From positions 81,382,151-81,446,150 of the forward strand of contig NC_133120.1 of the NCBI RefSeq assembly GCF_033568475.1: a stretch of DNA of 64,000 bases, read 5' to 3'. This document shows, piece after piece, positions 34,801-47,910 of the stretch. The stretch is from Henckelia pumila. Its lineage: Eukaryota > Streptophyta > Magnoliopsida > Lamiales > Gesneriaceae. The notes below the pieces were generated by a model. That model did not search any database and was not told where the DNA came from. It saw nothing but the letters and a program-made list of their open reading frames with translations. The position numbers were made by a program, and so were the translations under genes. Within the stretch, counting starts at the first letter, position 1, and each line of letters opens with the position of its first letter.

Positions 34801-37021
34801 ATAATCCTTGTGGATTCTTCCTTATAATCTTTTTAGTCATGTTTTTTAGTTGTTCCTCCCATTTCTGGGAAACCCGTGTTCTTATGCTGATGGGTCTCAA
34901 CTTGTGTAGTTGCTTTATATTTTCATCAGAGTTCTTTGTTGTTCTTGCTATGTTTGTCTGTTGGAAAAATATTTTGTTTCTAGTTAACACATGGAAAATC
35001 ATCTGTGATTGCCTTTCTCTTCTCACAACAAACCATTATCTATAGAATGCTTCGACTCACTAATTTGTGAATTATATGTGTTTTTAAGTGGCAAAGAGAG
35101 AGCAGAGTAATCACGAGAACTTTGACTTGATAATGCTCTGGGACACATGATTCTTTTTATTTGTTACCATCTTGGTGTTTGATTAGTGAATTATACTTTT
35201 GTAGGGCAATGACCTTATGAGGATTCTCAATTTAGCCGCATTCGCTGTGTCTGGATATGCTTCTACAGAAGGAAGAAATTGCAAACCATTTAATCCATTA
35301 TTAGGGGAGACTTATGAGGCTGACTATCCAGATAAAGGCCTCAGGTTTTTCTCGGAGAAGGTTTAAGCTTGTTACCTTGAGCAGCCATTTTTCGTTTTCC
35401 TCAACACGTCTTATTTTTTAGTGATTGTGTCTGTTTCTTCATGTCCTACGCTAGTTGCCTTGAGCGAACCAAGATTTTCTACCCATTTTTAATTTTTTAT
35501 CATATGAGGGCACTGAAAAAGGACTATTCCTTCTCTGTATGTATTTGATAAAACAAAACAATGGCAACTCCTGATTCTTTTTGTTCAGGTGAGTCACCAC
35601 CCCATGATTGTAGCATGTCACTGTGAGGGAAGAGGCTGGAGGTTTTACGGTGATAGCAACTTGAAAAGTAAATTTTGGGGTCGCTCAATTCAGCTTGACC
35701 CAGTCGGTATTTTGACTATTGAATTTGATGATGGAGAAGTCTTTCAATGGAGCAAGGTATTCTCTTTTAATATTGGGGAGCTTTAATCTTTTGGTGCCTT
35801 TCATAAAAAAAAACACCTTCCTTCGGTCTGATAGGTGACGACATCCATATACAATCTTATTTTGGGGAAACTTTACTGTGATCACTACGGTACAATGCAT
35901 ATACAAGGAAACCGCAATTACTCTTGTAAACTGAAGTTCAAAGAGCAGTCGATAATAGATAGAAATCCTCATCAGGTAATTCCTGTCCTGTAACATCTCT
36001 CAGTTTTCTCAGATTTAGATGGATTTTGTTGTTTTTATGGATCATGACTTGTTGCTTTACTTCTAAGATTCAGATAGAGAATTAGGCTGATAGAAGAAAA
36101 TGGTCATACGTGATCCTTAACAAGGTTGCAGTTTATCTTTGTTGGGCTTTACCATGGGAAAACTTGACTTTGCAGGTGCAGGGAATAGTCCAAGACAAGA
36201 GTGGAAAGATAGTAGCGACTTTGTTTGGAAAATGGGATGAGAGCATGCATTATGTCTATGGAGACTGTTCCTCTAGAGGAAAAGGTCTCGAATCTATGCC
36301 GGAAGCTCACTTGCTTTGGAAGCGTAGCAAACCTCCGAAATTTCCTACACGTTATAACTTGACGCGCTTTGCCATCACACTGAATGAGATTATGCCAGGG
36401 ATGAAGGTGACTTTAACTGGACTCGGTACTTTCGTGTGTTTGAACAAACACAGCTATATACATTTGTTTTCTCAAGCTAGTTTAAAAGCGGAGGTTCCCC
36501 TTTTACATAATATGTTCAAGTAGTTGTAAATATATTATGTGATTACAACTCTTCCTCGATGTTTCAAGTTTCGCCATTCATAGGGTGGAGTCACATGTTA
36601 CATGCCAAGATTTCGCTATTCTTTTGTTACGCACTGGACTACATGACCGAACATATCTCCTTTGGCAGGAAAAGTTGCCCCCAACAGATTCAAGACTGAG
36701 GCCTGATCAAAGGTGCTTGGAAAACGGAGAGTATGATATGGCAAATGCTGAAAAAATACGGCTAGAGCAGCGACAGCGGCAGGTTATAACTACTTTATCA
36801 CTGCATATTCATTGTTTCGTTCATACTTGATCTAAATATATAAAAACCAGGCTCGAAAGATGCAAGAAAGCGGATGGAAGCCACGATGGTTTGGCAAAGA
36901 CAGAGAAACCGGTGCCTACCGTTATCTTGGCGGGTATTGGGAAGCTAAGGAAGTAGGCAACTGGGAATCTTGCCCTGATATCTTTGGCCAGATACCTAGT
37001 GATCACATCTCAGAGGATTGA
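31881..37021 (+). CDS. Oxysterol-binding protein-related protein, plant ORP1 type
   Basis: Ten exons: 31881-32378, 32777-33133, 33322-33403, 33795-34240, 35205-35360, 35589-35756, 35835-35975, 36176-36406, 36669-36782, 36851-37021. They sum to 2364 nt, a continuous frame of 787 residues, near the length of Arabidopsis ORP1C/ORP1D. The start MHPFCC is characteristic of that subgroup. A pleckstrin-homology domain (about 76-213; [16 protein letters not shown]) is split by intron 1. A coiled-coil-prone stretch and an acidic Ser-rich linker follow ([16 protein letters not shown]), then the OSBP lipid-transfer domain (about 405-787) with the signature EKVSHHPM at 512-519, and a typical C-terminus ([20 protein letters not shown]). 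Such proteins move sterols and phosphoinositides between membranes at contact sites. All splice sites are GT-AG. The Sirevirus ends 441 bp before the start codon. Confidence 0.95.
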
Positions 37022-39101
37022 CTGATTAAAATAGGAGTTTTTTTTTTATTATTTTAGTTTCGAATCTCAGTTCTCTTCTAGAGTACAATGGGAATTGAAG
37101 CTGCTGCAAATATGTACACTAACATGAATGATCGATCGGGTATTGGAATGGGGTGTGTGGTAGTTTAGCGAGTTAATGAAATTAATAATTATTTTTATAA
37201 ATCCATTTGTTATAGATGTCATTTGCGTTGATCAGGAATCTGAGACATGAGAAGCTAATGCAATTATACAAATATACATTTGAATTGAATAGAAAACCTT
37301 TCTTACAAAAAATAAATAAGAAAATATTTAATAAAAATGTTCAGTTTTTTTACTTTCGACGGAGAAATTATCTTTAAAAAGTCAAAATTGAGTAATCATA
37401 AAATGACAAAATACGACTTCTGGGTTTTTTTCTTTTTGGAAAAGAAAATATATCATTTTTTTAATTTAGTTTTTAATTAAAAACGGTCCGAAGTTCGAAG
37501 TGTTTCAAAGGCCACGTTCCTTTCCACGGGCTGTGCAGATTACTCTTGAAGTGGGATGGTTTTTCGATATATATATCATACTAAAAGTATTTATATGAAA
37601 AAAATTTATATTGATATCGAAATTTCGAAATTTTGGTATGAAAAAAATTTATATTGATACCGAAAAAAAATTTAATATACCGAAAAAAAATCTATATATC
37701 GAAAAAAAATTGATACGATATGCTGATAATTCGATATTTTGATACAATATGTCAGCCCTACTCTTGAATTCGAGTTATTTCTCGCTCGTTAACGTTCTGA
37801 TCTCTATAATTTTGTCGCTTTGAAATCTGTATTCGGTAGCAAATTAGTGGAAATTAAAAGTAAACGCTAAGAAAAACATGCTTCAATGAGTAGCCATATA
37901 TATAGCAAACCCAATATTTGTCTTGCTTCTCTGTGATTTGAAGTTTTCCTGATGAGCCGATATCTTGGCATGTTTCCTTTAATTGGGATTGTAAATGAAA
38001 TTTTGTGAAGAAAAAATTAATAAGTGCTTTCAATAAGTTTTTTTAAACACATCTGAACGAAACATAAGTACCACTGTTGATGGTCTCGATCGTTTAATAT
38101 ATACAATTCCTACATTAATGTATGCACGGGATCGTTGAGGTAAAATATTTTGAGATTTGATCGACTAAGTGTTCGAAAGAGCTTTTAAAAAGCACTTATC
38201 AACTTTTCTTCATAAAATTTCAACAATAATTCAAATCCATCACGTACGCTTGACAACTATGATATATAAAATAAAAATTTGAAATTCATAGATCAAGTTA
38301 AATCCAATCTTTTACTTGCACGCGAAATATCGTCACCTCGAGTACTTCTTGTCCTCGTAAACTAATGTGACTAGGAATCAAGGGAAGCTAGGTTCAAAGC
38401 GCTCATGTTCAAAATAAATGAATCGAAAAGGGTGTGGAGTTGATCTCCTTTGCATATTGATTATTTTCAACACTATTATATTCTCCAACGAATTGAAAGG
38501 GGATACAAATTTATATTCATATACTATATATGTATTTCAATCATAATTATTTCATCATGTTTGATGTGTGTTTGCGCCAACAGTTACATGGATTTTGTTC
38601 AACTTTTTATTTCTAATTAGTTTTTTTTTAAATCTTTATTTCTTAGAATTCAAGAACGAGAAAACTATAAACATATGCAAATTGCCAACAACAAATTAAA
38701 TATTAAAATTTTCCATGAAATATTTTTCTTGCAATTCAATTATGAAAAATATTACATGTACAACGAATGTTACACACACAGTTACATATTACTTTTAAAA
38801 TTACGGAAAAAAAATCAATGAATAGATATTCTCATTAGTGCAAATGGACAATTTTGTAATTTCAAAAATATATAACAATATGTATAATCGTATATAGTAT
38901 AAGTTTTCATTTATATCTTATTGTTCGGCGTCTATTATCCATTTCGAATGGTCGTTTTTGAATTATGGTTTTCAAATAAATGTTTTATATGTATGTTTGT
39001 GTATGTGCGTTTATATGAGTTTGGACCCTCTAATGTGTTGAAAACACAACACCAAATTTTGTGCACTTGTGTAAGATAATCTAGATCAAAAGTTTTCAAG
39101 T
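37022..39101. other. Spacer between ORP1 and the Mutator-like element
   Basis: The first 200 bases probably hold the ORP1 3' UTR. At 37570-37750 short direct repeats of a TATTGATAYCGAAA type look like the remains of a small transposon. Elsewhere I see only AT-rich DNA and no gene. Confidence 0.5.
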
Positions 39102-39110
39102 GAATTTTGA

Positions 39111-39216
39111 GTGCTAATAGCATTTTGACCCCTTGTAAAACATCAAAAGAGCATAAAACCCCCTATAAAACATTAATAAGCTAAAAACACCTTGTGTTCC
39201 TAAATCAATGGCTCAC
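39111..39216 (+). repeat. Left terminal inverted repeat of the MULE
   Basis: The inverted partner is 44529-44634. It contains an ATG at 39208-39210 that opens a 28-codon frame ending before the transposase start; in the right repeat the equivalent ATG starts the GRF ORF. Confidence 0.93.
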
Positions 39217-39463
39217 GTGCCCCATGTTAACTTTTTAGAGTTTATAATAATATTTAATTTTGTGAAGACTTTTTTGCCCTTATTTAAAATATAACCAAAC
39301 AAACTATTATTTCTCACTCATCGTTCTAGACACCTTTGATTGTGAATCTTGACTGGAAAATGAAAGAAAACCTAATCCCCAATCAATGTGACTGCAATCG
39401 CTAATTTTTGGCGTTATTACTCCCAAATCGGTACATTTTCGTGTTCTATTTCTCTTACACTGC

Positions 39464-42400
39464 ATGGATCTTTCCATTAATTTCGATGTATGGTATGAAG
39501 GTGAGTTTCGGGTTAATCGGAAGAGCATGTATCCGAAAATAATTTATGTTGGAGGGGTTAAGCACGAATTTAAAAAAGTGAACTTCGATAGGTTTAATTT
39601 TATGGATTTACATGCTCTGTACAAGTTGTGTGGTGGAAATAGGCTGAATGTTAAGTTTTTTTTTATAGAATTCCTGGTGTAGTGATCGAACACGGTTTGG
39701 TACGTATTTATGGCGATTTGGAAGTAACAAATATGTATTCATTGTATAAGGATTTAGACTTAGTAACCATTTGAAGAGGCAATGGCAGAACCTGAAATGG
39801 TGTTAGATGCATTGGGAAATATTGTACCGGTTGAGGAATTTGTTAAATCTGGTCTCGTGGGTTATATTGAATATACAAAGGATGTTCACAACAAAGAAGC
39901 TTCACCTGTTCATTTAGAGTTTGAGAATCCAGAGTTGGAGAATGATTATGTACCCCAAGATCCTAAAATTCCAGCTTCTGCTCTAGAAATTGAGAATGAA
40001 TTTTATATAGAAGTTCCAGCCTCTAAACAGGTACTTGATAATGAATGTAATCCCAAAATTCCAGCCTCTAACCAAGTACCTGAGAATGAAAGTGACCAAA
40101 CTAATTTTGAACATCATGTTTCTGAATCAATACATGAGCATCAAACTGATACAAACACTTTTGAAATATTTGATTGTTCTGGTCCTGTCTTTTCTGAAGT
40201 TGATCCTTCTTACCAACATTTGAATCAAGACATTCCCTCATTTGATGATCTTTTTGACCGTAATCATCATACTCTTCATTTCCAAAATCCAAACCCTCAT
40301 GACCTTGATCCTACTAATGTTTTTAGTGGTTCAGATGATGGTATTTTAGATTCTAGTGAATTTGATGATTCATCAGATGAAAATTATTCAACTGCATCAT
40401 CTAAAGGAGGTTTGAAGGATGTTCAATCCAGCAGTGATGAAGATATTTTTGTTGAGAGTTTGAATACTGAGGGTGATGAAATTTCAAAGAAGAAAAAATT
40501 GAGAAATGAGAAAAAGAGAAAGAGTAAAGTAGGTTGAAAAGAGGAAAAAAAGCGAAACCAGAGCTGACTTTGAATGGTGGAGTGAGGCAGATGATGAAGA
40601 TGATGATCTAAGTATGAAGGGATCTGATGAAGAGGGGCCCAGGCATCCCACTTTCAAAGATGGACAAGATATGAAGAATTTTTCATTTGTTGTAGGCATG
40701 AAATTCAAGAGTGCAAAAGAATTTAGGGAGGTTTTGAGAGATCATAGTGTTAGACATGGTTATGAATTAGTGTTGAAGAAAAATGAAAGGACTAGGATAA
40801 CAGGTGAGTGCAAAAATGGTTGTAATTGGAGGATTCATGCGTCTTTGGTCATGGGTGGACCAACATTTCAAATCAAGACTATGTCAGGTGAACACAATTG
40901 TGCTAGAAGTAATGAGAACAAACTTGCAAATTATTGATATTTGGGTAAAAGAATTGAGAAGATTATTAGAGATAATTGTGACATAAAGATTCACCAGCTG
41001 AAAAACTTGATAAGGACGAAATGTGGAGTTGATGTAAGCAAATGGAAAGTGATAAGAGCTAAAAAGGCTGCTGTCCAGAAGATTCGAGGGGTCGGAAGTT
41101 TACAGTACCATCATCTATGGGATTATTGTGAGACAGTGAGAAACTATAACTCAGGAAGTTCTATTTTCCTCAAGAAGAAAGAGGATTTTGAGCCCCCAAC
41201 GTTTGATAAGCTTTATTTTAGCTTGAATGCAATGAAATGTTTATTTTTAGCAGGTTGTAGGCCAATTATTGGTCTAGATGGTTGTTTTTTGAAAACAACA
41301 CACGGTGGACAGCTATTGGCAGCTGTGGGTAGGGATGTGAATGATAATATGGTGCCCATAGCCTTCGCAGTAGTACAAGTTGAGAACAGAGAGAATTGGA
41401 CATGGTTTCTTCATATTCTTTTGGAAGATAATGGAGGAATGGGAGAAGATAAATGGACTTTCATCTCAGATAGACAGAAGGGACTAATAGAAGCATTGAA
41501 AGAACTTGTACCTGATTGTGAGCATAGATATTGCTTGAGGCATATGTATCAAAACTTCAAAAAAAAAATTCAAAAGCTTAGAGTTAAAAGACTTATTTTG
41601 GGAGGCTGTTACAACAGGAAACAAAAATCAGTTTGAGGAGCATTTGAAGAAAATTGCACAAGTGGATCCTAAGTTGAATGAAAGCCAAGAGACAGCATGT
41701 GAATGGCTGAAGAAAATTCCTCCAGTTCATTGGGCTAGAAGCCATTTCTCTTCACAATGTTTGTCTGTCTGTGTGGTCAATAATTTGTCAGAATCATTCA
41801 ATAGTTACATCATAGATGCAAGTGACAAGCCTATCATAACAATGCTGGAGTGTTTGAGAAAAAAGTTGATGAAGAGAATTCAAGTGAAGAAGGCTGGTAT
41901 GGAAAAATACATTGGTCAAATATGTCCTAACATATTGAAAAAAATTAACAAGAATCAAAAGTTTTCCAGAAACTTTTTTGTCATATATTCAGGTGAACAT
42001 GAGCATCAAATTTAGTGTTTGTCAATCCATGGAGTTTTAACACAACATGTGGTTGATTTGGTGAAAAAGACTTGTACATGTAGGATGTTCCAGTTATGTG
42101 GCTATCCGTGTTCACATGCATGCACTGCTATTGGTTATAATAGGCTGGAGTTGGAAGATTTTGTACACAACTGTTATAGCAAGGATGAATATTTAAAGGT
42201 GTACTCGCACATGATACATGTTGTTCCAGAAGAAAGTGATTATTGCAAGACACCTTATCAACAACTGAATGCACCAATTTACAAGAGCAAAAAGGGCAGA
42301 CCGCAAAGAATGAGAAGAAGACAAGCTGATGAGGAAATTAGTGTTTCTACAAGAAGGGGTCTAACTCATACATGTTCAAGGTGTTTGGAACAATCTCATA

Positions 42401-43710
42401 ACAAGACAACTTGTAAAAATTCAATACATCCAAGATCCAAATATTTCAAGGTAGGTTCATATATACATTTCAATCACACTTTCATAAAATTGAATTATTT
42501 TGATAGTAACTTCATTGCAGGGTACTAATGAAGAAGCTGATGGACAATGTGGGAATCCTAAAACAAATGCACAAGTTGTGCATGCTAGGTCCCAATACAG
42601 AGCAACAACTGCTAGGCTTCCAAACAAAGCACCCAAAAAAAAATTCAAAAAAAGCTCCTAGGACAGAGGTGAGCCTAAATATTTTAAGGAGCTTCATATA
42701 TACATTTCAATCGCATATTTATAATCGAATTATTTTGATAATAACTTGAATATAGGGGATTAATCAAGAAGCACACACACAAGGTGGTGGGCCACAAAAC
42801 AAAGCAACAACTGATGCTACTGCCAGGGTGAGACTTATAATCTATTATAAACCGTTGTGGTTGTTGGTATTATTATAATTATTATAAATAAATACATCAT
42901 CTATAGCATGATTAGAATTTAGACCTCTGGCTTGTATTATTATATTGGGTGAACCTATATTCATTGAACAAACACTCTATTTTCTGTCTACTTTCTATTT
43001 CTGCCAGCCTACTTATAAATTTTCCCATTTATTTTCCTAATTATGATTATATATTTCTCAAGTCATTAATCCTCGGTTGCTAATTATTCATTTCTGTTTT
43101 CAACATATAACATTTATTTTCACTTAGTATATATATAATATATATACTTGAGAGACATCCAACTAACTAATTATTGAATAACTATGATTGTTTGATTAAA
43201 TTAACCTGAAAGAAGCAAGCATTACTGAAGAAATGAATGATACAGCTGTGTGCTAGCTAGCTAGTTGGGCAAGGAATTGAAGCTGGAAATATGGAGATAC
43301 CTTAAAATATGGAGCTGGAAATATGTGTGCTTTTAAAACCATTGTGCATAAGTAGAATTAAACTTAAATATTGGTATGTACTTTGGGTACAACATTATGT
43401 TATATATTTAGTTTCATATCATGACATTAAAATGTTTGAATGGTGGTAGGACCTTGACAATGCTTCAAGGAAGGTTCAAATGAGCCATTTGAATAGAGTA
43501 ACAACAAATGCGAGTGAAAGCATAACTGCAAGTTCTAGTGCAAGAACGACTGGGGATGCAACAACCAAAGATACAACTAGTGCAACTGAAAAGATCACTT
43601 CTTCAAGTCAAAGGACACGTTCAAGTTCAAATGCATGTGCTGCAAAGACCACTTCTTCCAGTGCAGCTGCAAATACCACTTCTTTGACATTGAAAAGATG
43701 GGGGTTGTAG
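39464..43710 (+). pseudogene. MULE transposase (MuDR type), broken
   Basis: Pieces in order: an N-terminal PB1-like region (39464 onward, MDLSINFDVWYEGEF); an acidic linker (39782-40537); the MuDR N-terminal DNA-binding domain (about 40670-41080, with GECKNGCNWRIHAS); the MULE transposase core (IIGLDGCFLKT, FISDRQKG, RYCLRHMYQNF); a SWIM zinc finger (CTCRMFQLCGYPCSHAC, about 42070); a C-terminal CCHC-like knuckle (CSRCLEQSHNKTTC); and three small 3' exons (42521-42668, 42756-42827, 43450-43710) ending in a Ser/Thr-rich tail. Breaks: a T-run frameshift near 39656-39664; a frameshift near 40530; TGA at 40935 where CGA is likely; one extra A in the A-run 41559-41568; TAG at 42013. The product would have cut and joined the TIRs; as it stands it is inactive. 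Confidence 0.9.
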
Positions 43711-44132
43711 GCTACAAGTGACTCCAATTTTGTATTTTGTGTCCGACCTCGATTTATTTTGTCAAGGACCTTTGATGTTTGTTAGGTCATTTAAACAAAT
43801 TCTAGCCTAATTTTAATGATTTTGGAATATGAAACTCAAGATTCTGGAATTGTATAAAACATAGTATCTAGTATGTTTGTTTGAATGATTCCAACATCAG
43901 TTTAAGTGTTTCTTATTATTGAATCATTTCCTTAAGAGTATTTATTGTCTTGTGTTTAAAATTCAAATGAGTAAAATTTTTAAATCACTTAAACTAATAC
44001 TAAAATCAAAGCATTCATATCCCAAAATGATAGAATTTGCAATTCATGTTTCAACATTGAGTTACAATATAAGGAAACACACACTAACTCCAACTACATC
44101 AAAATGAAGCATATTCTCTTGCTTTTACAGTT

Positions 44133-44537
44133 TTACTTCAACAAGATAACAACAAGCACTAGGAAAAGAAAAATACAAGCAACCCATAAAACATGAACGT
44201 AACCAGCTTCAATTGCACCATTATTACTTCCTCGCACAGTGGACATAACCTCTTCTTCATGGGGTTTATCTTGATTGTTAACACCACCATGAAAGCTATA
44301 ACTCGGACCTCTAAAATCACCATGAGATTCATCTTCTTCTCCATTTGGAAGCAAACTATAATCTTTCGGGTGACACCAACGAAAGAACCCACAGTGGTTC
44401 ATCGAGCAACAATAGTACAACAAGCCCTTAGTTTTCTTCTTCTCGGACAACACAACCCTAATGTTAGCCCTAATGTTGCAAGAACAAACAGGAGGCGCGT
44501 GAAGTTTATTTACTCGACTCAGGGGGTTGTGAGCCAT
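44133..44537 (-). CDS. GRF zinc-finger protein with C-terminal membrane anchor, carried by the MULE
   Basis: An intact ORF of 134 residues. The N-terminal half is a GRF-type zinc finger (C18-S-C20, C43/C44, then CGFFRWCHP from C49); GRF fingers bind single-stranded nucleic acid in other proteins. The middle is acidic and Gly/Ser-rich. The last 20-odd residues (HVLWVACIFLFLVLVVILL) form one hydrophobic helix at the extreme C-terminus, as in tail-anchored proteins. It resembles the plant 'uncharacterized At4g04775-like' family. Its ATG lies inside the right TIR, so transcription from that TIR would converge on the transposase. In position it corresponds to mudrB of maize MuDR, though I see no sequence likeness. 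It has kept its frame while the transposase has not. Confidence 0.75.
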   Translation of the reverse strand: MAHNPLSRVNKLHAPPVCSCNIRANIRVVLSEKKKTKGLLYYCCSMNHCGFFRWCHPKDYSLLPNGEEDESHGDFRGPSYSFHGGVNNQDKPHEEEVMSTVRGSNNGAIEAGYVHVLWVACIFLFLVLVVILLK

Positions 44538-44634
44538 TGATTTAGGAACACAAGGTGTTTTTAGCTTATTAATATTTTATAGGGGGTTTTATGCTCTTTT
44601 GATGTTTTACAAGGGGTCAAAATGCTATTAGCCC
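44529..44634 (-). repeat. Right terminal inverted repeat of the MULE
   Basis: Inverted copy of 39111-39216. It holds the start codon of the GRF ORF and presumably its promoter. Confidence 0.93.
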
Positions 44635-46085
44635 GAATTTTGAAGACTTTTATCATCTTATATGTAAAAAAATAATACAGTACTATGTGTTGTGTTCTCA
44701 TAACAGTAAAAAGCCCAAATCCGTGTTTGTATATATTACTTTTCACATTTTGGAAAAATTAAATGGTCTTGATTCGGGGTCAACATTTTCACCTCTGCTG
44801 AGCCTGAAACATAAGCCATCATTTATTTTTATTTATTTTTTTAAAAAAAGGACTTTTCTGCTTAAACATATTTCTTTTTTTTTTTTTCTAAAAAATAATA
44901 ATAATAAATTTCTGCAAATGACACTTATACAGTACTTAGATGCGACTAGCTGGGATCCAATATCGAGAATCATCAGCTTAATAGTTTTATGTTATTTATG
45001 GGTAGATTTTATTGATATAAAAAGACATGAATCTTTGCATGCATATGCAGCAGGCGTACGTGCATCAATAAAGTATACACAATATTCTACTTTATATAGG
45101 AAAAAGAAAAAAAAATTGTAAATATATATATAGAGATAATTTATTCTTGATTGATTTGTACTTGACTTGGCCAGAATTCTCTCACGTACTCTATCCTACC
45201 CATGTTACAAATCTTTTAAGCAGCAATTCATGTTACGTAGTCAAGAATATCACAAAATTCACAACAAATTTCATGTGTAAAAACTAATTAAATTAAATTA
45301 TCTTTTACATTATATTTACATTAAAAATAATAATATTTTAAAATTTAATTTTCACTGAATGTTGATATTGGCACCCACCCTCGGAACGAAGCTGACGCAA
45401 TGAGGATTCAGGATTCTGATTCTGAATCTTGTTTTTTTATATATAATATTTAATTAACTAGGTCACGTCTATTCCATGCAGCCCGATCGATTTCATGCGT
45501 TGGATTTTTGCCATTTCTTGTAAATTTGATGGACGTAAGAATGCTTCGGATTTGACGTATATATATATATACATGCATGTATGTGTGTGTATATATATAT
45601 ATATCTATATACATAACACAATTTAAATTTTTTTACATTTTCACAATATCTAGAGTTAATTATTGATTAATAAAGATCGTGAAATCACTCACTATTCAGT
45701 CCAATCCCGATTCCCTCAGCCATCAATCGTGCATGCTCTTTCACAGCGGGTAATACACTAAAGTCTCAACAGCTAACTCTTTTATGGTATTATTTTTTTT
45801 CTTTAAAAAAAAAAACTATTTTATGGTATTTATGTTACCCAAGGGGTGATGATTTGCATTAATTATTTAACGTTATGCTTGGATTTATTGATTCCATTTC
45901 ATATTGGCTTGTTTACATCGTCGAAATTCAGGTGAATTTGAAATCTACGACATCTATATATATCGAGTTATGTAATTTTAATAATAATCTGTCTACAAAC
46001 TAAATCACTCCGTCCAAATCAAATTCGTCAATTCAAATACTACTATCTTATATGATATCTAAAATGAATAAATACTCTTGTATCG

Positions 46086-46092
<7 letters not shown>

Positions 46093-46149
<57 letters not shown>
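46093..46149. repeat. (TA)n microsatellite
   Basis: An uninterrupted TA dinucleotide run of about 57 bp. Confidence 0.97.
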
Positions 46150-46151
<2 letters not shown>

Positions 46152-46667
46152 CGGATATACGAGACATATTTATGTCAAAATTTATTCTAGGCGCTCACAT
46201 ATAATTTTATGAATCCAATAATTTATGCTACATAAGGAATGTGAATCCGATGTAGCAAACACATTCATTAAATCAGGGTACCATCTTTATCGCATTAACT
46301 ATATTAATTAATGAAACATTATGTATATGTTGTGTTGTCCCTTTAAATACATACGAGTAGAGCCATTGAGGGTGAGCTTGCCCTTGCTTGGTGGGTCATT
46401 AATAATTAACGACTAGCTAGCTAGCTAGCTACCTCGCTCAATTTGCAACCAACCATTATTTCACACACCACACGCTAGCTAATTTAGTTCGTAGTTGCAT
46501 CCCATGACAAACGATGTTTTTACGTAACAATCAGTTCAGTGAGAGTACTGTTTTACGGGTTAATTTTGTAAAAAGGTTCAAACCAATAAAAAGTTATTAT
46601 TTTTTATGGTAAAAGTATTTTGTTTCAATATATATATAGATCACATCGACTCGTCTCATCAATAGCG

Positions 46668-46888
46668 GAGCCAGGATTTTTAGTCTACGTATTCGAACTA
46701 AAATTTTAAGCTCTCAAATCTTTTAATATTTTGAATTGAGTTGCATGTGCTACTACAAAATTAATCTAAAATTATTCAAAATTCATTTCATATATACAAA
46801 AAATTTTAAAAAAAATATTCGGGCCACCCAGGGCCACGCTAAAACGAGCTAAAGCTCGGATGGCCATCAACATGACTCCGTCACTGTG
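46668..46888. mobile_element. MITE-like remnant with AGCGGAGCCAGG end
   Basis: The left end ATAGCGGAGCCAGG and the right end GACTCCGTCACTGT are approximate inverted copies of a sequence common at the ends of small plant DNA elements (GGCGGAGCCAGG type). It is non-coding and its boundaries are approximate. Confidence 0.45.
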
Positions 46889-47154
46889 TCTCGTGCATAA
46901 ATATTCGTGAAATCGTCTCACATGTGATTTATTAATCTTTGAGACAACTAACGACAACAATTAGAAATGAATGTAATGATTATATGTCGATAGCATGTAA
47001 CACATCCGATTGAGTTTTAAAATCTTGTTTAAACAACAGATCCCTCCTCTTGCATTACACCTAATTAAGGATGATGCATTATTTTTCAATGATTAGAGAT
47101 TTTCATTCCACCTAAAGATGCGTTTGAAATGATATTATTATTATTTATGAGAAC

Positions 47155-47181
47155 ATATTATTATTATTATTATTATTATTA
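47155..47181. repeat. (TTA)n microsatellite
   Basis: A TTA trinucleotide run of about 27 bp. Confidence 0.95.
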
Positions 47182-47910
47182 CAAATAAAAAGATGTAAAA
47201 TATAAATGCGACGGTTTCTTACCAAACTCACAGGTGTCGCCACCTGGGCTATCCTAAGAAGGGTCCCACTCGACCTCATAACTTCCAACGGTTAAAAGCA
47301 GCTGGTTGGCTCTATTTCATCTTCATTTTACCTTATAACTAGCTTAAAATTAAATAAACAAGCATAATTTTTTTAATAAAAAAATACAAAACATAAAACA
47401 AGACAACTATACCAACTGATTCTGACTGTAAATAAATAATATAAAATTAAACTTTCAAAACCAAATTCATGCAATGTACCTTGACATATATAATCTGAAA
47501 GTCAAATAAAATAAATTAATTATATATAACATTTCATTTGAAATTTTAAAACATACATTTCGGTTTTTTCAAAATGCGATTTTTTTCCAGTTTAAACCAA
47601 CGATTTAACACGTAAAATGAACTAGTTAAAATAGACTAATGGAAAAATCAAAATGCTGATCAGTTTATTATTTTTTAACTTTTAGCTCCATATATATGAC
47701 GACAAACTATCCAAGCATGCAAAATAATCACAAAATGGCGTCCTCGGAAGATTTGGTGTTTCTTAAATTAAATACAATATTACAATTACAATGAAGTAGA
47801 AAAGACAATCGACAACAACAACATCAACATCGTGATTATATGGATGCTTGTTTGTCTTCATATAGAGTTAAAATAATGAAATGTAATTATATCGATCTCT
47901 ATTTTTCTAA

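Larger units (their letters stand above)
39111..44634 (+). mobile_element. Mutator-like element (MULE) with 106-bp TIRs and 9-bp target duplication
   Basis: Terminal inverted repeats at 39111-39216 and 44529-44634 match almost perfectly over 106 bp (ends GTGCTAATAGC and GGGCTAATAGC). The flanks are perfect 9-bp duplications GAATTTTGA (39102-39110 and 44635-44643), the Mutator signature. The 5.5-kb element carries a broken MuDR-type transposase on the plus strand and an intact GRF zinc-finger ORF on the minus strand, so the two genes converge. The well-preserved TIRs contrast with the damaged transposase, suggesting mobilisation in trans or decay after insertion. Confidence 0.95.
44644..47907. 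other. Intergenic spacer, no gene seen
   Basis: AT-rich with microsatellites: TA/TG runs at about 45557-45612, (TA)n at 46093-46149, GCTA tetramers at 46415-46431 and TTA repeats at 47155-47181. A MITE-like piece is at 46668-46888. Short stretches of ordinary composition (46340-46520, 47215-47330) contain nothing I recognise. Confidence 0.5.

Noticed and set aside
46772..46960. Minus-strand 62-codon frame
   Set aside because: It overlaps a MITE-like remnant with GGAGCCAGG-type ends and has no protein likeness.
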